This document shows, one piece after another, positions 1 through 7,770 of a stretch of 34,831 nucleotides of DNA. The DNA lies in NCBI GenBank assembly GCA_014381415.1, contig JACNLQ010000054.1:1-34831 (forward strand). Reading direction: 5' to 3'. Made by a program: the position numbers and the translations under genes. This DNA comes from Fidelibacterota bacterium (GTDB lineage Bacteria > Fidelibacterota > Marinisomatia > SCGC-AAA003-L08 > D37C17). The notes beneath the pieces were generated by a model. It had not been told where the DNA came from, did not search any database, and was given only the letters and a program-made list of their open reading frames with translations. Numbering within the stretch: position 1 is the stretch's first letter; each line of letters begins with the position of its first letter.

Positions 1-650
1 GTACCAAAATCCAAATAGAGTGGTGTATGTTGTAAATTAAAATGCATGCTTTGGGTGGAGTCTGCAAAAAATACGGCAGAGTTGCGATGATATTCGAATG
101 GTACAACTTCCGGTGAACCACCAAACCACTCAATCATACTATTATTGCCATCCATTTCATAATAGCGCTTTTCACAATCCAATATACCTGAAGCAGATGC
201 GGTGGCTGCCACCATTGGCTGGGCAGGGTCTAGATGATTATTAGCAAATATGGCTCCAGCGGCACCCCCCATGGAACCACCAACCATATAAATCCGGTTG
301 GAATCAATATTGTATTGTTCAGACAGCCAGATTATTTCCTGCATTACAAAATATTGAGCATCCTGGTGATTATAATTATTGGCTGACCCTCCAAAAGGCG
401 AAAGGTAGAGCCAGCTGCGGGTATTGGCTTCTTCATCGAATTGAGTATAATAGGGACTGTTTTCATCTCCACCCCATTGGTGAAAAACTACAAGTAGTGA
501 ATGAGAGTTTGAGTCATTATAATTCTCTGGCACCTGATAAGAAAATACATCAAGAGTATCGCCACCAACCACTAAATACTCAGTAATTATATCCTGACTC
601 CATCCAAAGGATGCTGAAAAAACAAGTGCATATTTGATAAATCTATTCAT
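1..650 (-). CDS. Secreted alpha/beta hydrolase (esterase/depolymerase-like), C-terminus cut by window edge
   Basis: The reading frame opens at an ATG (648-650) and runs off the left edge, giving about 216 residues. Residues 1-18 look like a signal peptide (MNRFIKYALVFSASFGWS, cleavage before QD). The first strands lead to LLVVFHQWGGDE, a likely oxyanion-hole region, and GGSMGG near residue 125 is a nucleophile elbow (GxSxG) of the alpha/beta-hydrolase fold. Layout and motif fit the LpqC / PHB-depolymerase-like esterases, which cleave ester bonds of polymers or small esters outside the cytoplasm. The Asp and His of the triad would lie beyond the window. No Shine-Dalgarno sequence is visible before the ATG. 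Fold confidence is good; the substrate is unknown. Confidence 0.75.
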   Translation of the reverse strand, partial: MNRFIKYALVFSASFGWSQDIITEYLVVGGDTLDVFSYQVPENYNDSNSHSLLVVFHQWGGDENSPYYTQFDEEANTRSWLYLSPFGGSANNYNHQDAQYFVMQEIIWLSEQYNIDSNRIYMVGGSMGGAAGAIFANNHLDPAQPMVAATASASGILDCEKRYYEMDGNNSMIEWFGGSPEVVPFEYHRNSAVFFADSTQSMHFNLQHTPLYLDFG

Positions 651-692
651 ATTTATAAGGAGAATATACTAAAAGTTTTCGTTTAGAAGGGG

Positions 693-812
693 AAAAAAGA
701 AAGGGCTTCATTTCCGAAGCCCTTAATTAGAGGAGGAGGTTGAATCTTTTGAGTTTGTTGTAAGGAGGAGTTAACTAAGAAGAAGTTCAACCACCGAATA
801 AATTTACGCTGA
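693..812 (-). ncRNA. Candidate small RNA with anti-Shine-Dalgarno loop, copy 1
   Basis: On the minus strand a TACTTT -10-like box (824-819) would give a start near 812. The predicted RNA of about 120 nt has a stem GGUUGAA / UUCAACC enclosing a loop with CUCCUCCUU, which contains the CCUCCUU core found at 16S rRNA 3' ends. A second CCUCCUCC follows. It ends in a strong intrinsic terminator (724-691): a 9-bp AAGGGCUUC / GAAGCCCUU stem with a GAAA tetraloop closed by G-U, then UCUUUUUU. No ORF fits inside. It is a direct repeat of copy 2 at an offset of exactly 345 bp. Start and expression are inference. Confidence 0.5.
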
Positions 813-859
813 ATTCCAAAAGTAAGTTTCCAAATTTAATGTAAAATTTTGTAACAAAA
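694..859. repeat. Direct repeat, copy 1 (166 bp)
   Basis: This block aligns without gaps to 1039-1204, about 87% identical by hand count. Identity is highest in the terminator half (701-790) and lowest in the promoter-side half. The 13-bp palindrome TTTTGTTACAAAA (847-859) closes the block. Its centre lies 41 nt before the predicted start of the minus-strand RNA, a position where an activator could sit. Confidence 0.85.
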
Positions 860-1037
860 GTAACTCGTCTGCAAAACCGATTTCAGTTAATTTTGTATGA
901 AAATTTCTTTGGCGTAAATCACATCTTTTAAAAATATATTCATGTACTTATGAAATACTTGGGTTGGTACATTTATCTCAGTTCATAAACCTTTGGAGAA
1001 AAATATGATTCAATAATGATTATTGTAAAATGGTCAT

Positions 1038-1157
1038 TAAAAAGAAAGGGCTTCGTTTCCGAAGCCCTTAATTAGAGGAGGAGGTTGAATCTGTTGAGTT
1101 TACTTTAAGGAGGAGTTAACTAAGAAGAAGTCCAACCACCTATAAAATTTACGCGGG
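1038..1157 (-). ncRNA. Candidate small RNA with anti-Shine-Dalgarno loop, copy 2
   Basis: This is the second copy of the element at 693-812. TACTTT at 1169-1164 is the -10-like box. The long stem reads GGUUGGA / UUCAACC, so the A-U pair of copy 1 becomes G-U and pairing survives only on the minus strand. The terminator (1069-1038) keeps the same 9-bp stem with a GAAA loop now closed by G-C. CUCCUCCUU is again in the loop. The element lies directly behind the MATE gene stop (1205), so it could be a 3'-UTR RNA of that operon rather than an independent gene. Confidence 0.5.
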
Positions 1158-1204
1158 TCTCCAAAAGTAAGTTTCCTTTTATTATGTAAAAAATTGTAAC
1201 AAAA
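1039..1204. repeat. Direct repeat, copy 2 (166 bp)
   Basis: This is the gapless partner of 694-859. It abuts the stop codon of the MATE gene. The terminal palindrome is slightly degenerate here (TTTTGTTACAATT on the minus strand). Between the copies (860-1038) I see only AT-rich sequence without an ORF. Confidence 0.85.
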
Positions 1205-2566
1205 TCAGCCTGCTTCCAATGCCGGTTTCATTGAACGATTGAGAATAATTCTAAGCCAGGTTAAGCTGACAGCAGCAGTTATAATACAGGATATTAAGGT
1301 ACCAACCCAAGCATAATGGACGGGTTTATCTAATATCATAACAAAGTACCAGGCTAAAGAGGCAGAAATAATGACTACCCTAAACAAAGTGAGTATAAAC
1401 ATGGGGTAGGCAACTCCCAACCCCTGCATTATTCTGGTACTGGTCATGCCAATAGTTATAAATGGATAAGCAAAGGCCATGATTTTAAAATATAAAACAG
1501 ACAGTCTAATTATTTCTGGAGAATCAGTAAATACCGGAAGAATACTATCACTAAAGAATAAGAATAATACACTAAAACTAAGGGATATGCCTACGGCACG
1601 TGTTAACCCATATTTTATCATTGTACGAATTAAATCAAATCGTTTTGCGCCATAAAACATTCCCACTAAAGTAACTAGAGATGTGGCTACAGAAATAATT
1701 GGAAGAAAAAATAAATGCTCAATTCTCCCTGCGGTTTGATAGGCGGCAACGGCATCTGAAGAGCCTAATATCCAGTTGAATAGTAATATTCCCATGGACA
1801 TAATGATCATGCTGAGAGAGGCAGGAACTCCCATGCGAAATATATCTTTAATAATTTTCATATTGAAGGAAAAATCTTTGAGATTAAAGGTTATGTAACT
1901 GTGCTCTTTAAATAACAAAGCATAAATAAAAACCAAAGTGACCAAGGCTTGGCTGATAACCGTAGCAATGGCAGCACCAGCAATTTGGTAATAGTGAATA
2001 AAAATGGGGTCGAGGATTATATTTAACACGGTTCCAGCCCCCAATACTTTCATAGGGAACATCATTTCTCCCTCACCAGATAAAATGGATCTAAAGAAAA
2101 CGGAGAGTATCATGAAAATAGAACCTCCAATCATGATATAAAAATATTCGAGAGCAACCTCTACCGTTTCTACATCTGCACCCTGAACGCCAATGAATTT
2201 GTGACCATATAAAATCCCGAATCCAACAATTATAGCCCCAATTATGAGTCCCAATAAAATGGTATGTTCTGCTGCATTATCTGCATTCTTTTTATCTTTT
2301 GCACCGATAAATTGGGCAATTACGGTAGTAGCACCCGACCCAAGCCCGAAAGTAATTCCCATAAGAATAAATAAAAACGGAAAGACATATCCCAATGCGG
2401 CAAGGGCAGTACCTCCAACCCATTTGCCAATGAAGGCAGTATCAACCAGCATATATATCGCCTGTACTGCCATGCCAAACATCATGGGAAGAGATAACTT
2501 CCATAATGCTTTAATGGGGTTTTCTATAAACTCTTCTAATCGACTTTCTTTCGGCTGTGTTTCCAT
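1205..2566 (-). CDS. MATE family multidrug/Na+ antiporter
   Basis: This 453-residue inner-membrane protein has about 12 hydrophobic segments, the usual MATE size. The N-terminal half shows the family pattern PMMFGMAVQAIYMLVDTAFIG followed by LAALGYVFPF. The second half repeats the arrangement (GVPASLSMIIMSMGILLFNWILG). MATE proteins export cationic drugs or metabolites in exchange for Na+ or H+; the substrate cannot be read here. The ATG (2564-2566) overlaps the stop of the upstream gene by one base (TAATG), so translation is probably coupled. The gene ends directly at the copy-2 RNA element, whose terminator would also end this transcript. Confidence 0.9.
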   Translation of the reverse strand: METQPKESRLEEFIENPIKALWKLSLPMMFGMAVQAIYMLVDTAFIGKWVGGTALAALGYVFPFLFILMGITFGLGSGATTVIAQFIGAKDKKNADNAAEHTILLGLIIGAIIVGFGILYGHKFIGVQGADVETVEVALEYFYIMIGGSIFMILSVFFRSILSGEGEMMFPMKVLGAGTVLNIILDPIFIHYYQIAGAAIATVISQALVTLVFIYALLFKEHSYITFNLKDFSFNMKIIKDIFRMGVPASLSMIIMSMGILLFNWILGSSDAVAAYQTAGRIEHLFFLPIISVATSLVTLVGMFYGAKRFDLIRTMIKYGLTRAVGISLSFSVLFLFFSDSILPVFTDSPEIIRLSVLYFKIMAFAYPFITIGMTSTRIMQGLGVAYPMFILTLFRVVIISASLAWYFVMILDKPVHYAWVGTLISCIITAAVSLTWLRIILNRSMKPALEAG

Positions 2567-4020
2567 TATTTTATATTTATTTTATCACCAATTTGTGGTT
2601 GAGTAAACGGAAATAATTTTCCCGTAACCTTTGCTGTGGCAATACTATCTTGAACCGTTAATATTTTAAGATAGTATCTGAATTCTGTTTTCCCAAAACC
2701 TATAACCTCTTCATATTTTTGATTTTGATATTCATTAACAATATTTTGATAATTTTCTTCTAATGAATCAATTTCAATTTTATACCAATTGAGTAGATTT
2801 GATTTCCCCCCATAATCAAGAGAATCAAGATCTAATTCTGTATAATAATTTTCAATAGATTCAGGATGTTGAGTGAAAAAGTTGTGAATGGTTTTGTAAT
2901 CAGCAGTATAATTCTTTAACGTTGCTTCTATATTTTTTTCTTGAAATAGATATTCTCTTGATAAATTGATTAATTGAGTACCCCTAATTAATTCAGGTTT
3001 ATTTAATTTAATGGTCACCAAATCTGTATCTAAGATACTGTTAATTACACCTATATATTCCCCAAAGCTAAAATCTTTTATATTATTTGATAAAGATTCA
3101 AATATAGGATCTTTTATATCATCATCTTCAATATGACTAACATCATATATATTATTCCTTACAGATTCAAAAAATAACAGTCTTTCACCATCATCATCTG
3201 TGTAACCACTCGTACTAACATACCTAAACCCAACAACAGTTGTATTTTCATGGGTATCAATCATGAGAATTTTACCTTTAAGAGATGGAATTGCCTCCAT
3301 CACATCAATATTTAAAATAAAATCAATATGGGTGTTATGTTTTTTGTTAAAATAATCTAGTATTTCAAAATAAAGCGGTTCGATGTTATTTGTTTTTTTC
3401 TTACTCAGACTATCCTCAAGACCCAATAAATAAAAGATATAATCCATGGAAATCAGTTCATTTAACATTTCTTTTTCTTTACTGGTTTCTGCAAAATTAA
3501 TGTCAATGTCATGATGAATAAATTCCTGGCGCAGCTTTGCATATACAAAACCCTGAATTTCAGTTAATCTGGAATTTGTAATGGGATATATAGAATCAAC
3601 AAAAGTGCTTACTTCATCAAATGCGGGTGTCTTTTTGTAATTATCAATATATTGTTGGGTTGATTTGATATTCACCAGAAAACTATCATACACTTTCGAA
3701 TGATCCGGAGGTACTTCTTCGAAATAATTAAATGTGTAGCCAAAATACAAGGCTGCAGCAATAAAAACAATATTAATGGGAATGCCAAATTTCTCAACTT
3801 TTGTCCATTCATCTTTCCCTGGTGCACCATGAAAGTAGGCTAAAATAATTACCGACGGGATAATGCAAATTAGTCCAAATAGTGCAAGGGATGTATAATA
3901 TTCTGAAAATTCATATTTAACCACCAGCCAGTCGATGAAAAATATCAAGGTAGTGGCACCAATAAAATATGAGCCCAAAATTTGAGGCACTCTTCTATCT
4001 ACTAATTTTTTAATAAACAT
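2566..4020 (-). CDS. Unknown membrane protein with three N-terminal TM helices and large soluble domain
   Basis: I do not recognise the whole 484-residue protein. Residues about 12-95 hold three hydrophobic helices with the loop AYFHGAPGKDEWTKVEKFGI. This resembles the HGAPG-type membrane module at the start of some TPR, FlgO-like and adenylate-cyclase-like proteins of FCB bacteria (a resemblance I recall, not a search). The remaining roughly 390 residues are acidic, hydrophilic and probably periplasmic, with a helical, coiled-coil-prone stretch near residues 340-440 and a short beta-rich tail (VTGKLFPFTQPQIGDKINIK). It is translationally coupled to the MATE exporter, so it may work with it, but no function can be assigned. 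Confidence 0.7.
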   Translation of the reverse strand: MFIKKLVDRRVPQILGSYFIGATTLIFFIDWLVVKYEFSEYYTSLALFGLICIIPSVIILAYFHGAPGKDEWTKVEKFGIPINIVFIAAALYFGYTFNYFEEVPPDHSKVYDSFLVNIKSTQQYIDNYKKTPAFDEVSTFVDSIYPITNSRLTEIQGFVYAKLRQEFIHHDIDINFAETSKEKEMLNELISMDYIFYLLGLEDSLSKKKTNNIEPLYFEILDYFNKKHNTHIDFILNIDVMEAIPSLKGKILMIDTHENTTVVGFRYVSTSGYTDDDGERLLFFESVRNNIYDVSHIEDDDIKDPIFESLSNNIKDFSFGEYIGVINSILDTDLVTIKLNKPELIRGTQLINLSREYLFQEKNIEATLKNYTADYKTIHNFFTQHPESIENYYTELDLDSLDYGGKSNLLNWYKIEIDSLEENYQNIVNEYQNQKYEEVIGFGKTEFRYYLKILTVQDSIATAKVTGKLFPFTQPQIGDKINIK

Positions 4021-4157
4021 TTTAATTACAAGCGTTATATAATCGAAAGTATAATTTACGGCTGTGTGGCTCTGCGGAATTATGAATATTCAAAATATAA
4101 TATTAATAGTGTCCCGTTAAAATATAACTGTATCTCTGTATCAACGAGAGCAAGTGA

Positions 4158-4314
4158 ATATATTCCCCTCTTGATAGGGGGTTCACGGAGTGAATGGGGT
4201 GTGTACGAAGGGTTGCAATTGTAAATAAATATATCAAATTCTACTATTTTTGTAATTATAATCGATTCAAACCCACCCCTCGGCTTCGCAGATCCCCTCA
4301 AAGGATGGGAATAT
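4158..4314. repeat. Inverted pair of REP-like palindromic elements
   Basis: The arm at 4158-4204 begins ATATTCCCCTCTTGATAGGG. The arm at 4264-4314, read on the minus strand, begins ATATTCCCATCCTTTGAGGG. Both continue with a GCGAAG- or CGGAG-like centre and a GGGGTG(T/G)G end, so they are one family in opposite orientation about 60 bp apart. Such G/C-rich arms in AT-rich DNA are typical of REP elements mobilised by RAYT transposases. The rest of the 4021-4457 gap is AT-rich with nothing I can name. A 73-codon minus-strand frame across it is just the repeat being read through. Confidence 0.6.
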
Positions 4315-4457
4315 AAAAATTAAACATTATATATTAAATTCTAAAAATTCCCTAGTATTTATAAATTCTTAATCGTCTCATCAGAATCACACATCATTTA
4401 TAAAAAAATCAAAATAAATGAAATTTATTCCGGACACTACTGATACAATATAGTTTT

Positions 4458-5204
4458 TCATTTGGGCAGTCTTTTCAAATATCGCTCATGAAAAAAACTA
4501 TCTTCTACACCCCTGTCCAATTCTATGTTTTCGAATTTGAGGGTGGTTGAATGATTTTTCTGGATGTTGGCTACATGAACTTTCAATAAAATTTGATAGT
4601 CATTAATGACCATATAGGTGAAAACTTTTTCCTTCAAAAGTTTCCCCTTTTTATCATACGACTCTTCCCGCAATGGTAGAAATAAAGTAGAATCCACCCA
4701 AGTAATATGCCGGCTGTACTCGGTTCGAATATGCTCTTTCGGTTTGGATTCTAACAAATGGCAACCCACTTCTTGAATAGTATCATTTCCTATTATATTA
4801 AAATTGAATTCATCTATTTGGCGGGTGGACATATCCTCATAACTCATATCAGAACCCATAAAACTATCCGATCTCTTTTTGGCAGATATACGACGAATTT
4901 TTTTAAAGGCTGGCAACCACATACGCATTTCATCATCTTTTTCATCATGCTCAATTTTCAGAAATGAAACCCCCTTATCATCTGCCGGTGACAAAAACCA
5001 AATTATCTGTTTGGCACCATCATCCTTAGTTATCGACCGAAGCGAGGATGATCTGGTTTTTCCCTTTTTATTGGTTAAGGTCATTATCATATCCGCCTTC
5101 GAATCTTTTGGAGTAATCCGATCCTCCATTTTTTGTACCAATTCATCACCGGTTAGTCCCAATGCCCTACTCATTATCATTATGATGGTAAGTAATTTTT
5201 TCAT
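4458..5204 (-). CDS. LolA-like outer membrane lipoprotein-sorting family protein
   Basis: About 248 residues. I choose the ATG at 5204-5202, one base after the permease stop; it places MKKLLTIIMIMSRALG as a short signal sequence. An upstream ATG at 5219 would add METHN and overlap the permease. The mature part matches the LolA_like family found beside RND permeases: DELVQKMEDRITPKDSKADM, then MWLPAFKKIRRISAKKRSDSFMGSD, whose S-D-M-S-YEDM turn is characteristic. The fold is an open beta-barrel that binds a lipid or lipoprotein acyl chain in the periplasm. It probably hands lipid cargo to or from the coupled MMPL permease. The exact ligand is unknown. Confidence 0.85.
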   Translation of the reverse strand: MKKLLTIIMIMSRALGLTGDELVQKMEDRITPKDSKADMIMTLTNKKGKTRSSSLRSITKDDGAKQIIWFLSPADDKGVSFLKIEHDEKDDEMRMWLPAFKKIRRISAKKRSDSFMGSDMSYEDMSTRQIDEFNFNIIGNDTIQEVGCHLLESKPKEHIRTEYSRHITWVDSTLFLPLREESYDKKGKLLKEKVFTYMVINDYQILLKVHVANIQKNHSTTLKFENIELDRGVEDSFFHERYLKRLPK

Positions 5205-5205
5205 G

Positions 5206-7506
5206 TTATGCGTTTCCAAGTTTAATTAAGTTTTGCTTATTAATTTCCATGAGGGATGCCAAAATTGTGAGAGTGCCTAATGAGGTGGAAATCATGGCAA
5301 AAACCATGAGTCCCCCCATGTGAACCAGTGGTATAAGTGAAGATGCAACCAGTGCGCCAAATCCCATATTAGAAAAAACATCCAGCAGAATGGGATAACC
5401 CACATCATCCACAACTTGCCGACTGATTTCATCTGTACCAATTCCATTTTTTGAATAATGAATAAACTCTGAAATATAGTGGATGGCAAAATCCACACCC
5501 ACCCCAATAATAATGGCAGTGAGCAAAGCTGTAAAATGACTTAAGTCTATACCGAACCAGCCCATGAGTCCAAAATTTAGAATAACCGCCGATGTAAGGG
5601 GAATGACCGAAAAAAGTCCAAATTTCCAATGCTTGAAAAATATCCAGGCAATAAAAAATATTATTACTAATGATAATAAAATACTATTGATGGAGGATTG
5701 AACCACAAGATTGGTAAAGTCTTTTAAAAACATCATCATCCCTGAAGTTTCGGTTGTGAATTCTTCCGTTCCCACTTCATTTATATAGGCTTCTATTTGA
5801 TCAGCCATTATGACAATTTCTTTTGTTGAGACGGACTGCATCATGGCAGTTATAAGACCGGTTTCATATTCGTAATCAACCAATGCTTCAAAATCATCCG
5901 GGTCACCTGACATAGAGTACATGGTAAAAAGATTGTTTATTTTTCCACGAGTCTCTGGAATTGAGTCAAATTTCGGGTCATTATCCATGATGGATTTATG
6001 CATCTCCTTAATGACATCGGCAATTGAAAAAGTAGTATTTACTGTGGGAAAGACAGAAATATAATCCTGAATATCAATCATCTTATTCAGCACCGCCGGA
6101 TCTTTCAAGTCGCCTTCTACTTTTAAAACGAGACTCATTGACCCAGCCATTTCCCTATCTAAAAATAGAGTTGATTCTCTAATTTCGTGCCCGGGTTTAA
6201 ATAAGTTGATTATGTTCACTTCCACATTAATAAACCAAATTCCAACAGATGATACTGCAACTATAAGAAACCCAGTTAAAAATACCTGTTTTGGATAATT
6301 AAGAAGACTTTTACCGAAGCGATGGATGAGTTTTTCCAAAATGCTGGGTTTATCAATAGCAGCATTTTTCATGTCCCATTTTTTCAGATTAATTACAGCC
6401 GGGAGGTAGGTAGAAGAAAGTATCCACGCCCACATGATGCCAAATCCAATGGTTACACCGTAACCCGTCATGGTAGAAATGGGAGATGACACCATAGTCA
6501 GAAAAGCAGCGGTAGTGGTTAATGAAGTAAGAAAAACTGGTAACATGAGCTGATTCATGGTCATGGTGAGAGCTTTTTTTACATCTTTATATTTTCTGGC
6601 TTCTCTGAAAAACCGAGATATGATATGTACTCCATCCGAATTTGCTATGGTGAGCAGAACGATGGGCATGGAGGTATTTACCATTGAAAAAGAAAACCGA
6701 GGAGTTTCAGTGAAATAATACACCCAGCCCATGAAACCCATCATAGCTAAAGCAGAGAGAAAAATAACTGATAATACCATTCCTACGGCAGGTAGGCTGC
6801 GAAGATTTATTAACAAAATTGTTGCCATTATAAAAAGCCCCAGCAACATGAGTTGTTGCGTTTCAGTTTTTATCAATTCCGGTATTGCACCGGTAAGATG
6901 GGGCTGGCCTCCAAAATTAAATTCATACTGATTTTGATACGGTGCGGTAATTTCATTAACCGCTGCCACCAATCCGGGAAAGTCATCATCACCTTTTGGT
7001 CTGATTACTATATTAATGTAGTTCCCCCCTTTACTGAGAATTCTGGAACTTATATTTGAGTTGTTTTCCAAATAATCTGAAAGCGAAGCAACCTCTTCAT
7101 CTGTAAGATGTTTTTGAGGCATGAGATCCGCTACTTCCAGAAAACCATCTTCACTATCCATTCGGTTCATAGTAGAAATGGAAATTACCTCATCCACAAG
7201 AGAAATATTTTCAAATTTTTCCGTAAGGTCCCAGGCAATAGCAAGGGCATCTGGATTCAATATCTTTTCATTTGGATTACCAAAAGCAACAAAGAAAAAA
7301 TCAGTGTATTTGAATTCTTCTATTACCTCGTCCCAGATTCGTCGGGAGTCAATATCCTTTGGAAGCATATTCATTATATTATCATCAAGAAAAATGAATC
7401 GGACTCCCGATCCTATAAATGCGGTGATTAGCAATACCAATATAACGGTTCGCCTGGAATGTTCGATAGCCTGGTTAAGTGCCCAGCTTTTTAGTTTATG
7501 AGTCAA
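5206..7506 (-). CDS. MMPL/RND superfamily permease
   Basis: This 766-residue protein has two repeats of the RND plan: TM1 (residues 17-38), a large periplasmic loop (40-220), five or six helices, then TM7, a second loop (about 440-610) and the last helices. GVGVDFAIHYISEF in the second half is a typical MMPL/SSD helix motif, with SDGVHIISRFFREAR as the first-half counterpart. Length and layout fit the hydrophobe-exporter group that pairs with LolA-like proteins, and the next gene is exactly such a partner. The start is a TTG (7504-7506) with GGAG about 11 nt upstream. A later ATG would remove TM1. A CRP-type site lies about 113 bp upstream. Confidence 0.88.
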   Translation of the reverse strand: MTHKLKSWALNQAIEHSRRTVILVLLITAFIGSGVRFIFLDDNIMNMLPKDIDSRRIWDEVIEEFKYTDFFFVAFGNPNEKILNPDALAIAWDLTEKFENISLVDEVISISTMNRMDSEDGFLEVADLMPQKHLTDEEVASLSDYLENNSNISSRILSKGGNYINIVIRPKGDDDFPGLVAAVNEITAPYQNQYEFNFGGQPHLTGAIPELIKTETQQLMLLGLFIMATILLINLRSLPAVGMVLSVIFLSALAMMGFMGWVYYFTETPRFSFSMVNTSMPIVLLTIANSDGVHIISRFFREARKYKDVKKALTMTMNQLMLPVFLTSLTTTAAFLTMVSSPISTMTGYGVTIGFGIMWAWILSSTYLPAVINLKKWDMKNAAIDKPSILEKLIHRFGKSLLNYPKQVFLTGFLIVAVSSVGIWFINVEVNIINLFKPGHEIRESTLFLDREMAGSMSLVLKVEGDLKDPAVLNKMIDIQDYISVFPTVNTTFSIADVIKEMHKSIMDNDPKFDSIPETRGKINNLFTMYSMSGDPDDFEALVDYEYETGLITAMMQSVSTKEIVIMADQIEAYINEVGTEEFTTETSGMMMFLKDFTNLVVQSSINSILLSLVIIFFIAWIFFKHWKFGLFSVIPLTSAVILNFGLMGWFGIDLSHFTALLTAIIIGVGVDFAIHYISEFIHYSKNGIGTDEISRQVVDDVGYPILLDVFSNMGFGALVASSLIPLVHMGGLMVFAMISTSLGTLTILASLMEINKQNLIKLGNA

Positions 7507-7618
7507 TTGGGGTTATTCTCCATAGTAATTATGCGGGGAAAAGTTAGTGAGAATTGATGTTCTATATTAATGAATATATTAGAGCCATTTTTGTTTTAAT
7601 TTTATATGAGAGTTTACT

Positions 7619-7634
7619 TGTGACTTAACTCACA
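7619..7634. promoter_or_regulatory. CRP-type operator, perfect TGTGA-N6-TCACA palindrome
   Basis: The sequence TGTGACTTAACTCACA is a perfect inverted repeat and matches the CRP/FNR-superfamily consensus TGTGA-N6-TCACA at all ten defined positions. Its centre (7626.5) is about 42 nt before a plus-strand start predicted from TATTTT at 7657-7662, a class II activator spacing. It also lies upstream of the minus-strand MMPL gene, so it could act in either direction. Confidence 0.6.
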
Positions 7635-7668
7635 AAATTTCGGCGGAAAATCAGTCTATTTTTTAGTA

Positions 7669-7746
7669 CTGTCAGGCATGAGTGTCTGGCAATTAACGCC
7701 AAGGTTAGAATCGGGGGGAATTCATTTCCCCTCGATTTATTTTTTA
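7669..7746 (+). ncRNA. Candidate CRP/FNR-controlled small RNA
   Basis: Both flanking genes are on the minus strand, yet a strong plus-strand intrinsic terminator lies at 7709-7746: a 12-bp stem (AATCGGGGGGAA pairing with TTTCCCCTCGATT, one G-U) and then TTTATTTTTT. The G-U pair would be a C-A mismatch on the other strand, so the structure fits a plus-strand RNA. A TATTTT -10 at 7657-7662 and the CRP-type box at 7619-7634 give a start near 7669. A first hairpin GUCAGG / UCUGGC (7671-7690) completes a roughly 78-nt RNA. Expression is inferred, not shown. Confidence 0.45.
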
Positions 7747-7770
7747 CTTAATTCTTACTTCTTACCCCAC

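Noticed and set aside
4080-4301. 73-codon minus-strand frame in the 4021-4457 gap
   Set aside because: It reads through the two REP-like arms, has no ribosome site and no recognisable motif; it is an accident of the repeat.
7686-7720. GGTTAGAATC as a tRNA T-arm before the hairpin
   Set aside because: No acceptor, D or anticodon arm can be drawn around it; a terminator explains the hairpin.
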